A DNA stretch of 64,000 bases, from assembly GCF_019336435.1 (NCBI RefSeq), contig NZ_JAHWXQ010000002.1, forward strand, positions 1-64,000. The letters run 5' to 3'. Shown in pieces: positions 9,518-17,299 of the stretch. The DNA comes from Pontibacter populi (GTDB lineage: Bacteria > Bacteroidota > Bacteroidia > Cytophagales > Hymenobacteraceae). Each line of letters begins with the position of its first letter. The stretch's first letter is position 1. A program made the position numbers and the translations under genes. The notes under the pieces were generated by a model. That model did not search any database and had not been told where the DNA came from. It saw nothing but the letters and a program-made list of their open reading frames with translations.

Positions 9518-9922
9518 TTATGCCTGATGGTAAACCTGCTCTATACGAGGCTTCGCATCTAATTTAGCATACTCTTCATCGTTCTCGCCTCTTAACCAGC
9601 CAACTATAGCCAGCGCGATAGCTACGGCCACAGCAATAATAATTGCCGGTAAAAACCCGTCGATTTTAAAGTTGCTCACCATCATATCTACCAGTTTCAG
9701 CATCAGGGCCGTAACTATAAGGCCTACAATTGCTTCCAGTAAAAAGAAGGTAACAAGATTAAGTACACCACTCAGCAACCAGCCTATAGTTGCAGTAAGA
9801 ATAGCCGTCAGGAAGGCAACCCAAAGAGCTGTCCAGAAGCTTTTTACGTGCACACTCGACATTGCGTAAGACAGTAGCAAAATTACAGCTGCTGTTACTA
9901 ACAGGTTAATAATGAAGTCCAT
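9518..9922 (-). CDS. Phage-holin-4-like / YvlD-type small membrane protein
   Basis: A 134-residue protein with about four hydrophobic helices (residues 3-20, 28-50, 53-78, 87-108) and a charged C-terminal tail (GENDEEYAKLDAKPRIEQ). The layout and the AFLTAILTATIGWLL region resemble the PF04020 (phage holin 4_2, YvlD) family of chromosomal membrane proteins, which are not true holins in most genomes. No lysis or phage genes are near, so a general membrane role is more likely. Confidence 0.6.
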   Translation of the reverse strand: MDFIINLLVTAAVILLLSYAMSSVHVKSFWTALWVAFLTAILTATIGWLLSGVLNLVTFFLLEAIVGLIVTALMLKLVDMMVSNFKIDGFLPAIIIAVAVAIALAIVGWLRGENDEEYAKLDAKPRIEQVYHQA

Positions 9923-9996
9923 AGTTTTATTTTTTAGAGTTTAGTTTCACTAGACTTCATACTACGGTAAAAAGCTATATTAAGATAGCATATATT

Positions 9997-10668
9997 CTAT
10001 TTCCTGTACTCAGGCTTCAGTTCCTGGGCATAGTTCTTTTCAAATTTGAGTACTTTAGGGCGGGCTACACTCACCACATAAGGGTCTGAGGGGTTCCGTT
10101 TGTAATAATCCTGGTGGTAGTCTTCGGCTGGCCAGAACTGCTTAAAAGGCTGAACAATAGTTACGACTTTGTTTTTTTGCTTTCCCGATTCATTGATCTT
10201 TTTAATATACGCTGTAAGGATAGCTTTTTCCTGTGGCGTGCGGTAAAAAGCAATAGAACGATATTGTTTGCCGTGGTCAGGTCCCTGTCGGTTTAGCGTG
10301 GTCGGGTCATGGGTATCAAAGAATACCTTTACCAATTCTGAGAAAGTAATCTGCTTTGGATTATAGTATACCTGTACAGCTTCGGCGTGGCTCGATAACC
10401 CGGAACTAACCTGCTCATACGTCGGATTGCGTTCGCTGCCACCGGAATAACCCGAAATAACAGCCCCCACTCCTTCCAAACGTTCAAAATAAGCTTCCGT
10501 ACACCAGAAGCATCCGCCTGCAAAAGTAGCTTTCGCAAGACCGGCTGTATCAACCTGTGCTAAATTGGCTTCAGTTATAGTTGCTGCATCATCTGCATTG
10601 GTTTCAGCTTGAGAGCAGGAACTGAGGAACAGAAAGAAAGGTAAGAAAAGATAGAAAAGCGTTGCCAT
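9997..10668 (-). CDS. msrA: Peptide-methionine (S)-S-oxide reductase MsrA, secreted
   Basis: A 223-residue MsrA that repairs methionine-S-sulfoxide. The active-site motif GCFWCTEAYFE lies near residues 51-61 with the nucleophile Cys; GYSGG, NPTYEQVSSG, SHAEAVQV and the later DYHQDYYKRNP are all diagnostic. The first 25 residues form a hydrophobic signal ending LFLSSCSQAE, a lipobox-like sequence, so this copy is probably an envelope lipoprotein protecting periplasmic or surface proteins. Single gene, convergent with nothing; its start ATG is clear. Confidence 0.93.
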   Translation of the reverse strand: MATLFYLFLPFFLFLSSCSQAETNADDAATITEANLAQVDTAGLAKATFAGGCFWCTEAYFERLEGVGAVISGYSGGSERNPTYEQVSSGLSSHAEAVQVYYNPKQITFSELVKVFFDTHDPTTLNRQGPDHGKQYRSIAFYRTPQEKAILTAYIKKINESGKQKNKVVTIVQPFKQFWPAEDYHQDYYKRNPSDPYVVSVARPKVLKFEKNYAQELKPEYRK

Positions 10669-10746
10669 AGTTTTAAGGTATAACGAGTACTTCTATAATA
10701 ACAGGAAAACCAATGATTAGTTTTACGCTGTACCCAACTATAGTTA

Positions 10747-11745
10747 CTAGTAAAGGCTATGCTTCCGGTCTGCGATCACTTTTTCAAAATCCCAGGGTAC
10801 TTCTTTCTTAAAGTCATGCTGACGGACCTTGCAATCCTGCTTTGCACAAATGCTGCACGACGGTTCAATACACGGATCGGTATGCACAAATAACTCAATA
10901 CTCGGATCTATCTTTTCGCGGACAAGGGCTCCCAGGGCTTCTACCTCATCATGCGCCTCCAGCACATTAAGATACCACGGAACAGTTAAATGGCAGTCGA
11001 TGTGTAACGTTGCGCCATATTTGATTACCCGAAGATTATGTATATCGATCCAGTTTTCGCGTCGGTTCTCGTTTAGTATTGATACAATGCGTTGTAGCAA
11101 TTCGTAATCGGCCTCATCCATAATACCGGCCACCGATGAGCGGAGAATCTTATAGCCTGTATAACAGATGATCCCACCAAAAATAACTGCCACCAAACTG
11201 TCCAGCCAGATAAATCCAGTGAGAGAAATTAGCAAAAGGCCCACCAGTATACCGGCTGTAGAATAGGCATCTGATTTCAGGTGCTTCCCTCCTGCTACTA
11301 AAACCAATGAATTAACAGATGCACCTTTACGTTCTGTTATATAGCCAATAATATAGTTAACGATACCAGTGGCAGCCGTAAGTATTATACCTATGTCGAG
11401 TTGGTTTAAGGTGTGCGGCTCAAACAGGTTATAGACCGATTTAAAGATGATAATACTACCAGCAACCAGGATCAGGGAACCCTCGAGCGTGGCAGCAATA
11501 AATTCGATTTTACCATGTCCGTAAGGGTGATTTTCGTCGCGGGGCCTTGCCGACAAAACAAGACTATAAAGCGAAAACCCTCCTGCAACTACGTTAATAA
11601 TAGATTCGAGGGCATCGGTAAGGATGGCATTGGAATTGGTAAGAAAATAAGCTACAAACTTGGCAATTAGCAGCAAAACGCCAACTAATACTACCACTAA
11701 CTGTAGTCTAATATTCTCGCGAAGACGGCCTATAGTTTGTAGCAT
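10747..11745 (-). CDS. Cation diffusion facilitator (CDF) family transporter
   Basis: A 332-residue transporter for divalent metals such as Zn, Fe or Mn. Transmembrane segments cover about residues 15-205, with the CDF signature TDALESIINVV (metal-site Asp near 40) and HPYGHGKIEF near 73. The C-terminal cytoplasmic domain has HIDCHLTVPWYLNVLEAH. The last 40 residues add a Cys/His cluster (CIEPSCSICAKQDCKVRQHD), perhaps an extra metal-sensing site. The substrate metal is not decidable by eye. Single gene. Confidence 0.88.
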   Translation of the reverse strand: MLQTIGRLRENIRLQLVVVLVGVLLLIAKFVAYFLTNSNAILTDALESIINVVAGGFSLYSLVLSARPRDENHPYGHGKIEFIAATLEGSLILVAGSIIIFKSVYNLFEPHTLNQLDIGIILTAATGIVNYIIGYITERKGASVNSLVLVAGGKHLKSDAYSTAGILVGLLLISLTGFIWLDSLVAVIFGGIICYTGYKILRSSVAGIMDEADYELLQRIVSILNENRRENWIDIHNLRVIKYGATLHIDCHLTVPWYLNVLEAHDEVEALGALVREKIDPSIELFVHTDPCIEPSCSICAKQDCKVRQHDFKKEVPWDFEKVIADRKHSLY

Positions 11746-11869
11746 CCGGAAATGAGGCAGATTAGGTAAGCAGATTTAAGGCAAAGGTACGAAAAATACT
11801 CGCCACAACCCGGTTATCAGCCAAAGGCCCGGTAAAAGTTAATACTAAAATGATATACCCGGAAGCAGG

Positions 11870-12148
11870 CTAAAGCAGGTCGCTCAGGTCCAGCCAGTTC
11901 GGGTTCATGGATTCTATAAGCCGGTAATTATCGTTCGGGCTGCTCTCTTTTATTTGTCTTTCGCGGGCTAGCGCCATGGCTTCACGATCGTAGTGCTCGT
12001 AGTAAACAAGTTTTTTAGATTGGGTGTTATTTTGCGACTGCATTTGCTGCAGGTGTTGCTGCAAATTGCCGGCTGTACCAATTTGCAGGTTCTTATCAGG
12101 TTCGCCCCCGCAAATGTATACAAAGTAGTGATTGCTGTCTGGTTGCAT
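11870..12148 (-). CDS. GIY-YIG-like domain protein with altered active site
   Basis: A 92-residue protein with the layout of stand-alone GIY-YIG proteins: HYFVYICGG at the start, LQIGTAGNLQQHL, KLVYYEHYDREAMALARERQIKES, and NPNWLDLSDLL at the end. Compared with the usual YIG-DLxRR, the tyrosine is Gln (LQIG) and the conserved Arg is Gln (NLQQH), while the Glu in ARERQIK remains. Family knowledge says Tyr and Arg are catalytic, so nuclease activity may be reduced or lost. Single gene. Confidence 0.7.
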   Translation of the reverse strand: MQPDSNHYFVYICGGEPDKNLQIGTAGNLQQHLQQMQSQNNTQSKKLVYYEHYDREAMALARERQIKESSPNDNYRLIESMNPNWLDLSDLL

Positions 12149-12168
12149 GGTATGCTATATTTATGTAT

Positions 12169-12184
12169 AACTATACGTATAGTT
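12169..12184. repeat. Perfect 16-base palindrome built from the iterated AACTATA word
   Basis: AACTATACGTATAGTT reads the same on both strands. It lies between two minus-strand genes and could be a regulator site or a hairpin. It is a pair of inverted half-copies of the word iterated through the window. Confidence 0.6.
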
Positions 12185-12261
12185 CGCTACTGTGTTGACT
12201 ATTGTTATAAAGTCTTTCCCACTTAATTTCGTGTGTTACGGTAGCTATAGCTAAATACCTT

Positions 12262-12681
12262 TTAAGGTATTGTTGTTAACCAATCCCATCCATCGGAAAC
12301 CTGGTAAAATGTCTGTATCTCTACTTTTGAACTTAGCTTTATAATTTCATCTGTGCTTAGCTGGGTATAGAAAGCCGGTGAATAAACCCATGCAAAATAC
12401 CGTGTCCCCAGGTCATACATGCTTGGGAACCAGACTTTACCAACCCAGTCAACAGCACCCGGGTAATGCCCTGTTACTTTGGTATTGTTATTTAAGATCT
12501 TTATGTATGCCTTCTCCCGGAGTGTGTCAAGTACCGCGTTACATCCGTTGCGTGCCCTGGAGGCATCCAATACTCCGGACCAGTCAGCAACTAAAATTGT
12601 ATCATCTTCACAACTATAGAGCTCCAGAAAATCGGCTACCTGTGGCGCATCCAGTTTAGTCTTTACTTTTATTATTTCCAT
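12262..12681 (-). CDS. Conserved-looking hypothetical, possible STAS/SpoIIAA-like fold
   Basis: A 139-residue soluble protein with no signal peptide. The alternation of strands and helices (TILVADWSGVLDA, then AYIKILNNNTKVTG, then YFAWVYSPAFYTQLSTDEI, then TFYQVSDGWDWL) resembles the small SpoIIAA/STAS-like proteins common in Hymenobacter relatives, but this is a weak impression. Its TAA overlaps a palindromic hairpin (AATACCTT/AAGGTATT, 12254-12271) that may terminate transcription. Function unknown. Confidence 0.55.
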   Translation of the reverse strand: MEIIKVKTKLDAPQVADFLELYSCEDDTILVADWSGVLDASRARNGCNAVLDTLREKAYIKILNNNTKVTGHYPGAVDWVGKVWFPSMYDLGTRYFAWVYSPAFYTQLSTDEIIKLSSKVEIQTFYQVSDGWDWLTTIP

Positions 12682-12865
12682 AGCAACTCTTTAAGTGCAC
12701 TGCAAAGCTTATATGGAGGTATACAGGGTTTATTACTTTTTTGTGTTACTATTCACTAATTACCTTATTATGTTACCTTGTTTTTTGCACTTTATTTTGG
12801 CCGCAGCTACCGGGGTGCTCTAACAATTAGAAGATCAAATGCCCTGTAGCTGCGTATAAACAGGC

Positions 12866-13126
12866 ATGGCATTGAACAAAAAGATAGCATATTTTCTGCA
12901 GAAAATACATGCACCGGATGCGCGCATAGATGATAAAATGCTCGGCAAGGATCTGACTTTTTTTACGAATGAGTATGGAGAACCGGTAACCTTATTTATT
13001 GGTACGCGCCGGCCAGATGGGGCTATTACAGGAGATAGATATGTACGGACAATTGTACGTAAACCGGGCAGTCAGCAGATACTTAAAAGCCACTGGGACC
13101 TGAAAGGCAAAGTTAATAAGGCCTGA
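12866..13126 (+). CDS. Small hypothetical protein
   Basis: An 86-residue basic, soluble protein (MALNKKIAYFLQKIHA at the start; FIGTRRPDGAITGDRYVRTIVRK in the middle). It has no recognised motif, signal or membrane segment. A beta-strand-rich core is likely. It converges with the next minus-strand gene with one base between the stops. The coding call rests on length, ATG start and protein-like composition. Confidence 0.5.
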   Translation: MALNKKIAYFLQKIHAPDARIDDKMLGKDLTFFTNEYGEPVTLFIGTRRPDGAITGDRYVRTIVRKPGSQQILKSHWDLKGKVNKA

Positions 13127-13127
13127 A

Positions 13128-13328
13128 CTATAGTTCCTGCAGATCGTAGTCTTTGCCTTTGCCAAATTGTATAAGCTCGTGCAGCATGTAAATATCTAAG
13201 GTGTGCAGGTCTTTGAGGCGGTAAATGTTTTCTTCATCAATATCTATCACCCAAAACTCGAACACCTCGCCGTGGTTGCAAAGTCTGTATTTATTTCCTT
13301 TACGGAGGTTGTTAAATGCTAGGGCCAT
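13128..13328 (-). CDS. Small hypothetical protein
   Basis: A 66-residue soluble protein beginning MALAFNNLRKGNKYRLCNHGEV, followed by FEFWVIDIDEENIYRLKDLHTLD and ending YDLQEL. The pattern suggests a small beta-barrel, similar to short Bacteroidota proteins of unknown function. The ATG at 13328 is preferred over an upstream alternative because a clear minus-strand TACCTTTG promoter box lies at 13346-13353, inside the longer frame. Confidence 0.6.
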   Translation of the reverse strand: MALAFNNLRKGNKYRLCNHGEVFEFWVIDIDEENIYRLKDLHTLDIYMLHELIQFGKGKDYDLQEL

Positions 13329-13345
13329 AGAGTATTTAAGTTGTG

Positions 13346-13353
13346 CAAAGGTA
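13346..13353 (-). promoter_or_regulatory. -7 promoter element (TACCTTTG) for the small hypothetical gene
   Basis: On the minus strand the sequence reads TACCTTTG, a perfect TAnnTTTG, about 18 bases before the chosen ATG. No matching TTTG at standard spacing was found upstream. Confidence 0.45.
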
Positions 13354-13448
13354 CAGTTTCGCAATTTTCCAGCAGCATCTTTTTCATAAATTTACGCATT
13401 GCAGTGTTACAGGCTCGTTGTTTCTGAAGCCAAACTATAGATAATCAC

Positions 13449-13456
13449 TACCTTTG
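13449..13456 (+). promoter_or_regulatory. -7 promoter element (TACCTTTG) before truC
   Basis: TACCTTTG (13449-13456) is a perfect TAnnTTTG. Transcription would begin near 13463, which makes the TTG at 13454 unusable and decides for the GTG at 13478 as start, with a very short leader. Confidence 0.5.
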
Positions 13457-13477
13457 CAAGCTATAGAATCTCAGACT

Positions 13478-14239
13478 GTGCTAGAAATTATTTTTGAAGA
13501 CGCTCACTATGTAGCGATCAATAAACCACACGGATTACTGGTTCACCGCACCCGTATAGCCGAAGAAAAAAAGGAATTTGCCCTGCAGATGCTCCGCGAC
13601 CAGCTGGGGCATAAAGTCTATGCTGTCCACCGCCTTGACCGCGGCACGTCCGGCGTTTTATTATTTGCCAAATCGTCTGAAGCAGCTGCCCCATTGGTAA
13701 AGCAGTTCGAGAACCGGGAAACCGGCAAAGTGTATTTTGCCATTGTGCGAGGTTACACTCCCGAAGCTGCTACTATAGACAATCCCATTCGCCCGGATAA
13801 AGATCATCAGCATAAAGAAGCACAGGATGCCGTAACACACTATAAACGTATTGCAACTATAGAGTTACCTGTTCCTGTTGGTCGTTACAGCACCTCACGC
13901 TATAGTTTGGTACAGGTCACTCCTGAGACTGGCCGTATGCACCAGATTCGCAAGCACTTCGCTCATATCCGACATTATATAGTTGGGGATAAAAAGCACG
14001 GCGACTGGCGCCATAACAAGATGTTTCTGGAAGAACTGAATAGTCCGTACATGAATCTGCACTCTTCAGACCTTACTTTTACGCACCCCTTCACAGGTGG
14101 GCTGATTCACCTTAATGCACCCATATCTCCTAACATGGCGAGGTTATGTCGTATGTTTAACTGGGAAAATGCTTTAACTGAGAACAAGGCTACTATGCCT
14201 GCAACTATAGTTACTCCTCCTGGTGAAGCGCGCGTTTAA
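13478..14239 (+). CDS. truC: tRNA pseudouridine(65) synthase TruC (RluA family)
   Basis: A pseudouridine synthase of about 253 residues. Landmarks match TruC: LEIIFEDAHYVAINKPHGLLVHR at the N-terminus, the catalytic-Asp motif HRLDRGTSGVLLF, AVTHYKRIATIELPVPVGRYSTSRYSLV, the RluA-family ETGRMHQIRKH, and GDKKHGD. TruC modifies U65 of some tRNAs. The GTG at 13478 begins the conserved LEIIFED strand, and an in-frame TTG at 13454 overlaps the promoter box. The gene's 3' end overlaps the convergent minus-strand gene by 29 bases. Confidence 0.88.
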   Translation: MLEIIFEDAHYVAINKPHGLLVHRTRIAEEKKEFALQMLRDQLGHKVYAVHRLDRGTSGVLLFAKSSEAAAPLVKQFENRETGKVYFAIVRGYTPEAATIDNPIRPDKDHQHKEAQDAVTHYKRIATIELPVPVGRYSTSRYSLVQVTPETGRMHQIRKHFAHIRHYIVGDKKHGDWRHNKMFLEELNSPYMNLHSSDLTFTHPFTGGLIHLNAPISPNMARLCRMFNWENALTENKATMPATIVTPPGEARV

Positions 14240-14570
14240 TTAATTCAACCTGCAGGTGTGCTACCAACTCGTTCCTGGAGTCAGCATTAATTACGAGCAG
14301 CATATAGGCCATCGGCGATAAGCGCCAGTCCTGCACTAGTTGCCCGTTCTGGGCCCGATATACAGCCTTGAAATTCTCCTGAAGCGGTAAGTGCAGGCAA
14401 CTACAAACTTCTGTGGCACGTTTTACGGCTTGCCCCAATTCTTCGCGGCTCTGGCAACCATGCTTTTCCAGCAGATCACTGGCATAAAATTTCAGGTTAC
14501 GTTCTGCTACGCTATCCAGAAAACCATCTATCAGGCTATTGTATTGTAATTGTTCTAAGGTTGCTAACAT
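14211..14570 (-). CDS. Hypothetical protein, 119 residues
   Basis: A soluble, mostly helical protein (MLATLEQLQYNSLIDGFLD; a middle CSCLHLPLQENFKAVYRAQNG; and a C-terminal helix ELVAHLQVELIKRAL). I do not recognise a family. Its last 29 bases overlap the convergent 3' end of truC. It starts 24 bases from the stop of the downstream-lying dnaJ-like gene and shares its direction, so the dnaJ-like gene upstream and this gene probably form one unit, hinting at a chaperone link without proof. Confidence 0.6.
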   Translation of the reverse strand: MLATLEQLQYNSLIDGFLDSVAERNLKFYASDLLEKHGCQSREELGQAVKRATEVCSCLHLPLQENFKAVYRAQNGQLVQDWRLSPMAYMLLVINADSRNELVAHLQVELIKRALHQEE

Positions 14571-14594
14571 AGTTGCTCAGGTTTAGAGGTTAGA

Positions 14595-15551
14595 TTATCG
14601 TGCCGTTGCTTTTGCGTTTTGCAGGTCCCGCAGTTTTTCCAGCAGGTTCCTTTCTTCATCACTTATATGTGTTGGCAGTTCAACTATAATTTTTACGTAA
14701 AGGTCGCCGTGCTGGTCAGGTTTACCATATACGGGCATGCCTTTACCGCGTAAACGCAGCGTTTTGTCGTTTTGTGTTCCGGCTGGGATTTTAAGCTTTA
14801 ACTGGCCTGTTAGTGTTTGAGCATGTGCATCGCCGCCAAGTATGGCTGTGTATAAATCCACCGGCAAATTGGTATAAAGATCGCTTCCTTTGCGCTCAAA
14901 CTTCGGATCAGGCTTCACGAAAATTTTAATGAACAGGTCGCCTGCCGTTCTGCCTCCTGCTGCTGGTGCTCCTTTGCCTTTTATTTTAAGCACCTGTCCG
15001 TCGGCAACGCCCGGTTTGGTTGTAATGCGAAGTTGCTGGTTATGCAGATTGAGTAAGCGAGATGTACCATGGTAGGCCTCCTGCAATGTAATTTCCATTT
15101 CGGCCTCGTAATCCTGTCCTTTTGCTGCCTGACCTCTGTTGCCTCTACCCTGTTGCTGGCCAAAACCACCGCCTCCGCCAAAGAACTGCTGAAAGAAATC
15201 TGAAAAGCCACCGCCAAACATATCGGGGTCGCCTTCAAACCCACGAAAACCTCCACCGCCTGGCTGACCGCCATAATATTCTTGCTGGCCTCCCCTGCCG
15301 CCAAATCCACCACCGGTGTTCTGGTATTGGCGCCAGTTAGAGCCCAGTTGGTCATACTGTTTGCGCTTTTCTTCGTCGCCTATAACTTCGTACGCTTCGC
15401 TTACATCTTTAAACTTTTCTTCTGCTGCCTTGTCGCCTTTGTTTTTATCAGGGTGATACTTTTTGGCAAGCGCGCGGTAAGCCTTTTTTATCTCAGCCTG
15501 AGATGCTTTTTTATCTACGCCCAGTGTTTTGTAATAATCTTTATAGTCCAT
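14595..15551 (-). CDS. cbpA: CbpA-type DnaJ co-chaperone
   Basis: A 318-residue Hsp40. The J domain is residues 1-70 (DYYKTLGV, catalytic HPD in KYHPDKNKG), followed by a Gly/Phe-rich linker from about 75 to 145 with long GGG runs, then the two C-terminal beta domains ([30 protein letters not shown]). The zinc-finger domain of DnaJ proper is absent, which defines the CbpA/DnaJ-class II type. It stimulates DnaK ATPase in the cytoplasm. A 119-residue gene follows 24 bases downstream. Confidence 0.9.
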   Translation of the reverse strand: MDYKDYYKTLGVDKKASQAEIKKAYRALAKKYHPDKNKGDKAAEEKFKDVSEAYEVIGDEEKRKQYDQLGSNWRQYQNTGGGFGGRGGQQEYYGGQPGGGGFRGFEGDPDMFGGGFSDFFQQFFGGGGGFGQQQGRGNRGQAAKGQDYEAEMEITLQEAYHGTSRLLNLHNQQLRITTKPGVADGQVLKIKGKGAPAAGGRTAGDLFIKIFVKPDPKFERKGSDLYTNLPVDLYTAILGGDAHAQTLTGQLKLKIPAGTQNDKTLRLRGKGMPVYGKPDQHGDLYVKIIVELPTHISDEERNLLEKLRDLQNAKATAR

Positions 15552-15657
15552 GGTAAGCGGAGTTCTGTACTTGTGTAAACACTAAAAATACTACCTATTA
15601 AAAACGTACTAAACCACTGCCGGTTCAGGGTTAATTTACGAAATCCCCGGAAACAGG

Positions 15658-15682
15658 AAAAGCACCTCTGCAGGTGCTTTTC
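15658..15682 (-). terminator. Terminator after the YqaE-domain gene
   Basis: AAAAGCACCT and AGGTGCTTTT form a tight hairpin around a four-base loop. The symmetric flanks would work on the minus strand, just past the stop of the YqaE-domain gene. Confidence 0.65.
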
Positions 15683-15708
15683 CAATTGTTTTTTATCGTG
15701 CGTCTACG

Positions 15709-16320
15709 CTAGATCGTGTCCGTGACAACCAGTAAGGCATAGATCACACCCGGTATCCAGAACAGTAACGTCAGAATTAAGCTGATCCAGAAAGAAGTGC
15801 CGATGCCATCGTGCAGGAATACAGCAAGTGGCGGCAACAGAACTGCCAGGATGATCTCAACTATAGAAGTTCTTGATCCGCCTTGCTTCAGGGCTTCTCT
15901 CAAATCATTTTTAAGCTCCTTCTTCTCAGCCTTTGTCATGGTTGCAACCCGCTCTTTTACAAGTTCCAAGGCTTCTGCTTCTGTAACTGTTTTTACTTCT
16001 GTAGCAGTTTCAACAGTTGCAGGTGTTACCGGAGCCAGTTTTGCAGGCAGTTTAACTGCTTTAGTTTCAAGAGATGCTTCTAAAGCCGGAGCTTCAGCTT
16101 TCGTGGTAGTTGCTTTTTCTTCTGCAGCAGTCATGGCTATTTGCGTCAGGCTCTGCGTTTCCTCGGTGGTAGCTTCTGCTGGTGCTTGTTTCTGTTTTGC
16201 CTCGTAATACGGTGCCTGCTTGTGTGCGGCAAATTCGTAGTACTTTGCGGAGTTACATGCGAAGAGCAACTGTCCGGCGATCAAAACAAAAACTAATTGG
16301 AGTAGATTTCTAAATTTCAT
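15709..16320 (-). CDS. Lipoprotein-like protein with C-terminal YqaE/Pmp3 membrane domain
   Basis: A 203-residue composite protein. Residues 1-22 form a lipoprotein-type signal ending QLLFACNS (lipobox-like). A long Ala/Glu/Thr/Lys-rich linker runs to about 135, with the charged segment KAEKKELKNDLREALKQ. The C-terminus is a textbook YqaE/Pmp3 unit: IVEIILAVLLPPLAVFLHDGIG, then SLILTLLFWIPGVIYAL. Pmp3 proteins usually are about 50 residues and affect membrane potential under stress. The fusion to a secreted linker is common in Bacteroidota. Monocistronic. Confidence 0.82.
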   Translation of the reverse strand: MKFRNLLQLVFVLIAGQLLFACNSAKYYEFAAHKQAPYYEAKQKQAPAEATTEETQSLTQIAMTAAEEKATTTKAEAPALEASLETKAVKLPAKLAPVTPATVETATEVKTVTEAEALELVKERVATMTKAEKKELKNDLREALKQGGSRTSIVEIILAVLLPPLAVFLHDGIGTSFWISLILTLLFWIPGVIYALLVVTDTI

Positions 16321-16567
16321 AGTAAAAAGGGATTATGTGGTAATAAATAACAATTTAAGTGTAGTTGCTTTGTACGGGCTCACTGTTACATCATACTATA
16401 TATGATTTAAATTTGTTGTAGTATTTAAATATAGTTCATAAAGTAAAGATACCAATTAATTATGTTGGTACTTTAAACTGGTTACTATATTAAGAGGCTA
16501 CTATAAATAGGACTAGTTAACTCTGAGCTAGTAATTGACAGTCTGCTTTTGAGAAGGGAGTTTGAAA

Positions 16568-17299
16568 CTATAATTCCTCCTCTTCTTCGTGCAGTTCCGG
16601 CCGGAAATGGGTGAGCGTATTCTGCAGCGAACTATAGATTGTTTGCTTAACGTGCTCCCATCTTTCCCTGTCACCAGTATAGTATTTTTGGTTTACTTCC
16701 AGTTCAACACCAATGTATTGTTCATCCGTAAATTTGCGGCGCAGATATGTTGGGAAGCCGTCTGCAATGCCGAGATAAGGGTAGTTAAACCGCACGAGCA
16801 GCTCTTTATCATCATTCTGGAATTCCTGTTTCCAACGGCGGCAGATCGTTTGTTCGAGTTTACGCTTCGGGTCATATAGTAAACCGATGTCTGTTTCTCT
16901 TGTCTCGCCATTCAGATTAGGCGTAAAACTATGCACAGATATATGCAAAACCTGCCTTCCGGCCATTATAAAATCATGGATAAAATGCTCTACCTGCTCC
17001 CGGTAAGGAAAATAATGCTCTTTTAGTATGATAGATTTATCATTATCGTGCAGCTGCCGGGTAACATCCGAAAACAGCTTGGCATGGTGCAACGACCGGT
17101 TTAACTCAACCAGCAGACGTGTGGTTTCAGAATGAAAAGTTTTATCCGCCAGGGGTTCCAGTTCACGGAACAGCTCCAGTGCACCAATATCATAACCCTC
17201 ATGCGAGGACAGCTGTGATTCTTTGCCTTCAAAAAATGAAGAATAGACTGCTGGTACCTGGTTACCGCCATGTTCGCAGGTAAGCAATAGTTTTAGCAT
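16568..17299 (-). CDS. N-formylglutamate amidohydrolase family protein
   Basis: A 243-residue FGase-family (PF05013) hydrolase. The N-terminal LLLTCEHGGNQVP and SHEGYDIGALEL, followed by VELNRS and HISVHSFTP, are the metal-site and core motifs. The family cleaves N-formylglutamate, but here it is the last gene of a four-gene cassette, its start overlapping the upstream GCS2 gene by 7 bases. It is therefore more likely to process the product of that cassette, for example by amide hydrolysis or deacylation. The C-terminus ends in a run of Glu. Family assignment firm, substrate inferred. Confidence 0.85.
   Translation of the reverse strand: MLKLLLTCEHGGNQVPAVYSSFFEGKESQLSSHEGYDIGALELFRELEPLADKTFHSETTRLLVELNRSLHHAKLFSDVTRQLHDNDKSIILKEHYFPYREQVEHFIHDFIMAGRQVLHISVHSFTPNLNGETRETDIGLLYDPKRKLEQTICRRWKQEFQNDDKELLVRFNYPYLGIADGFPTYLRRKFTDEQYIGVELEVNQKYYTGDRERWEHVKQTIYSSLQNTLTHFRPELHEEEEEL

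Noticed and set aside
9518..9922. Phage lysis holin
   Set aside because: The family name suggests a phage, but no phage gene is nearby and the chromosomal YvlD-like type is more likely.
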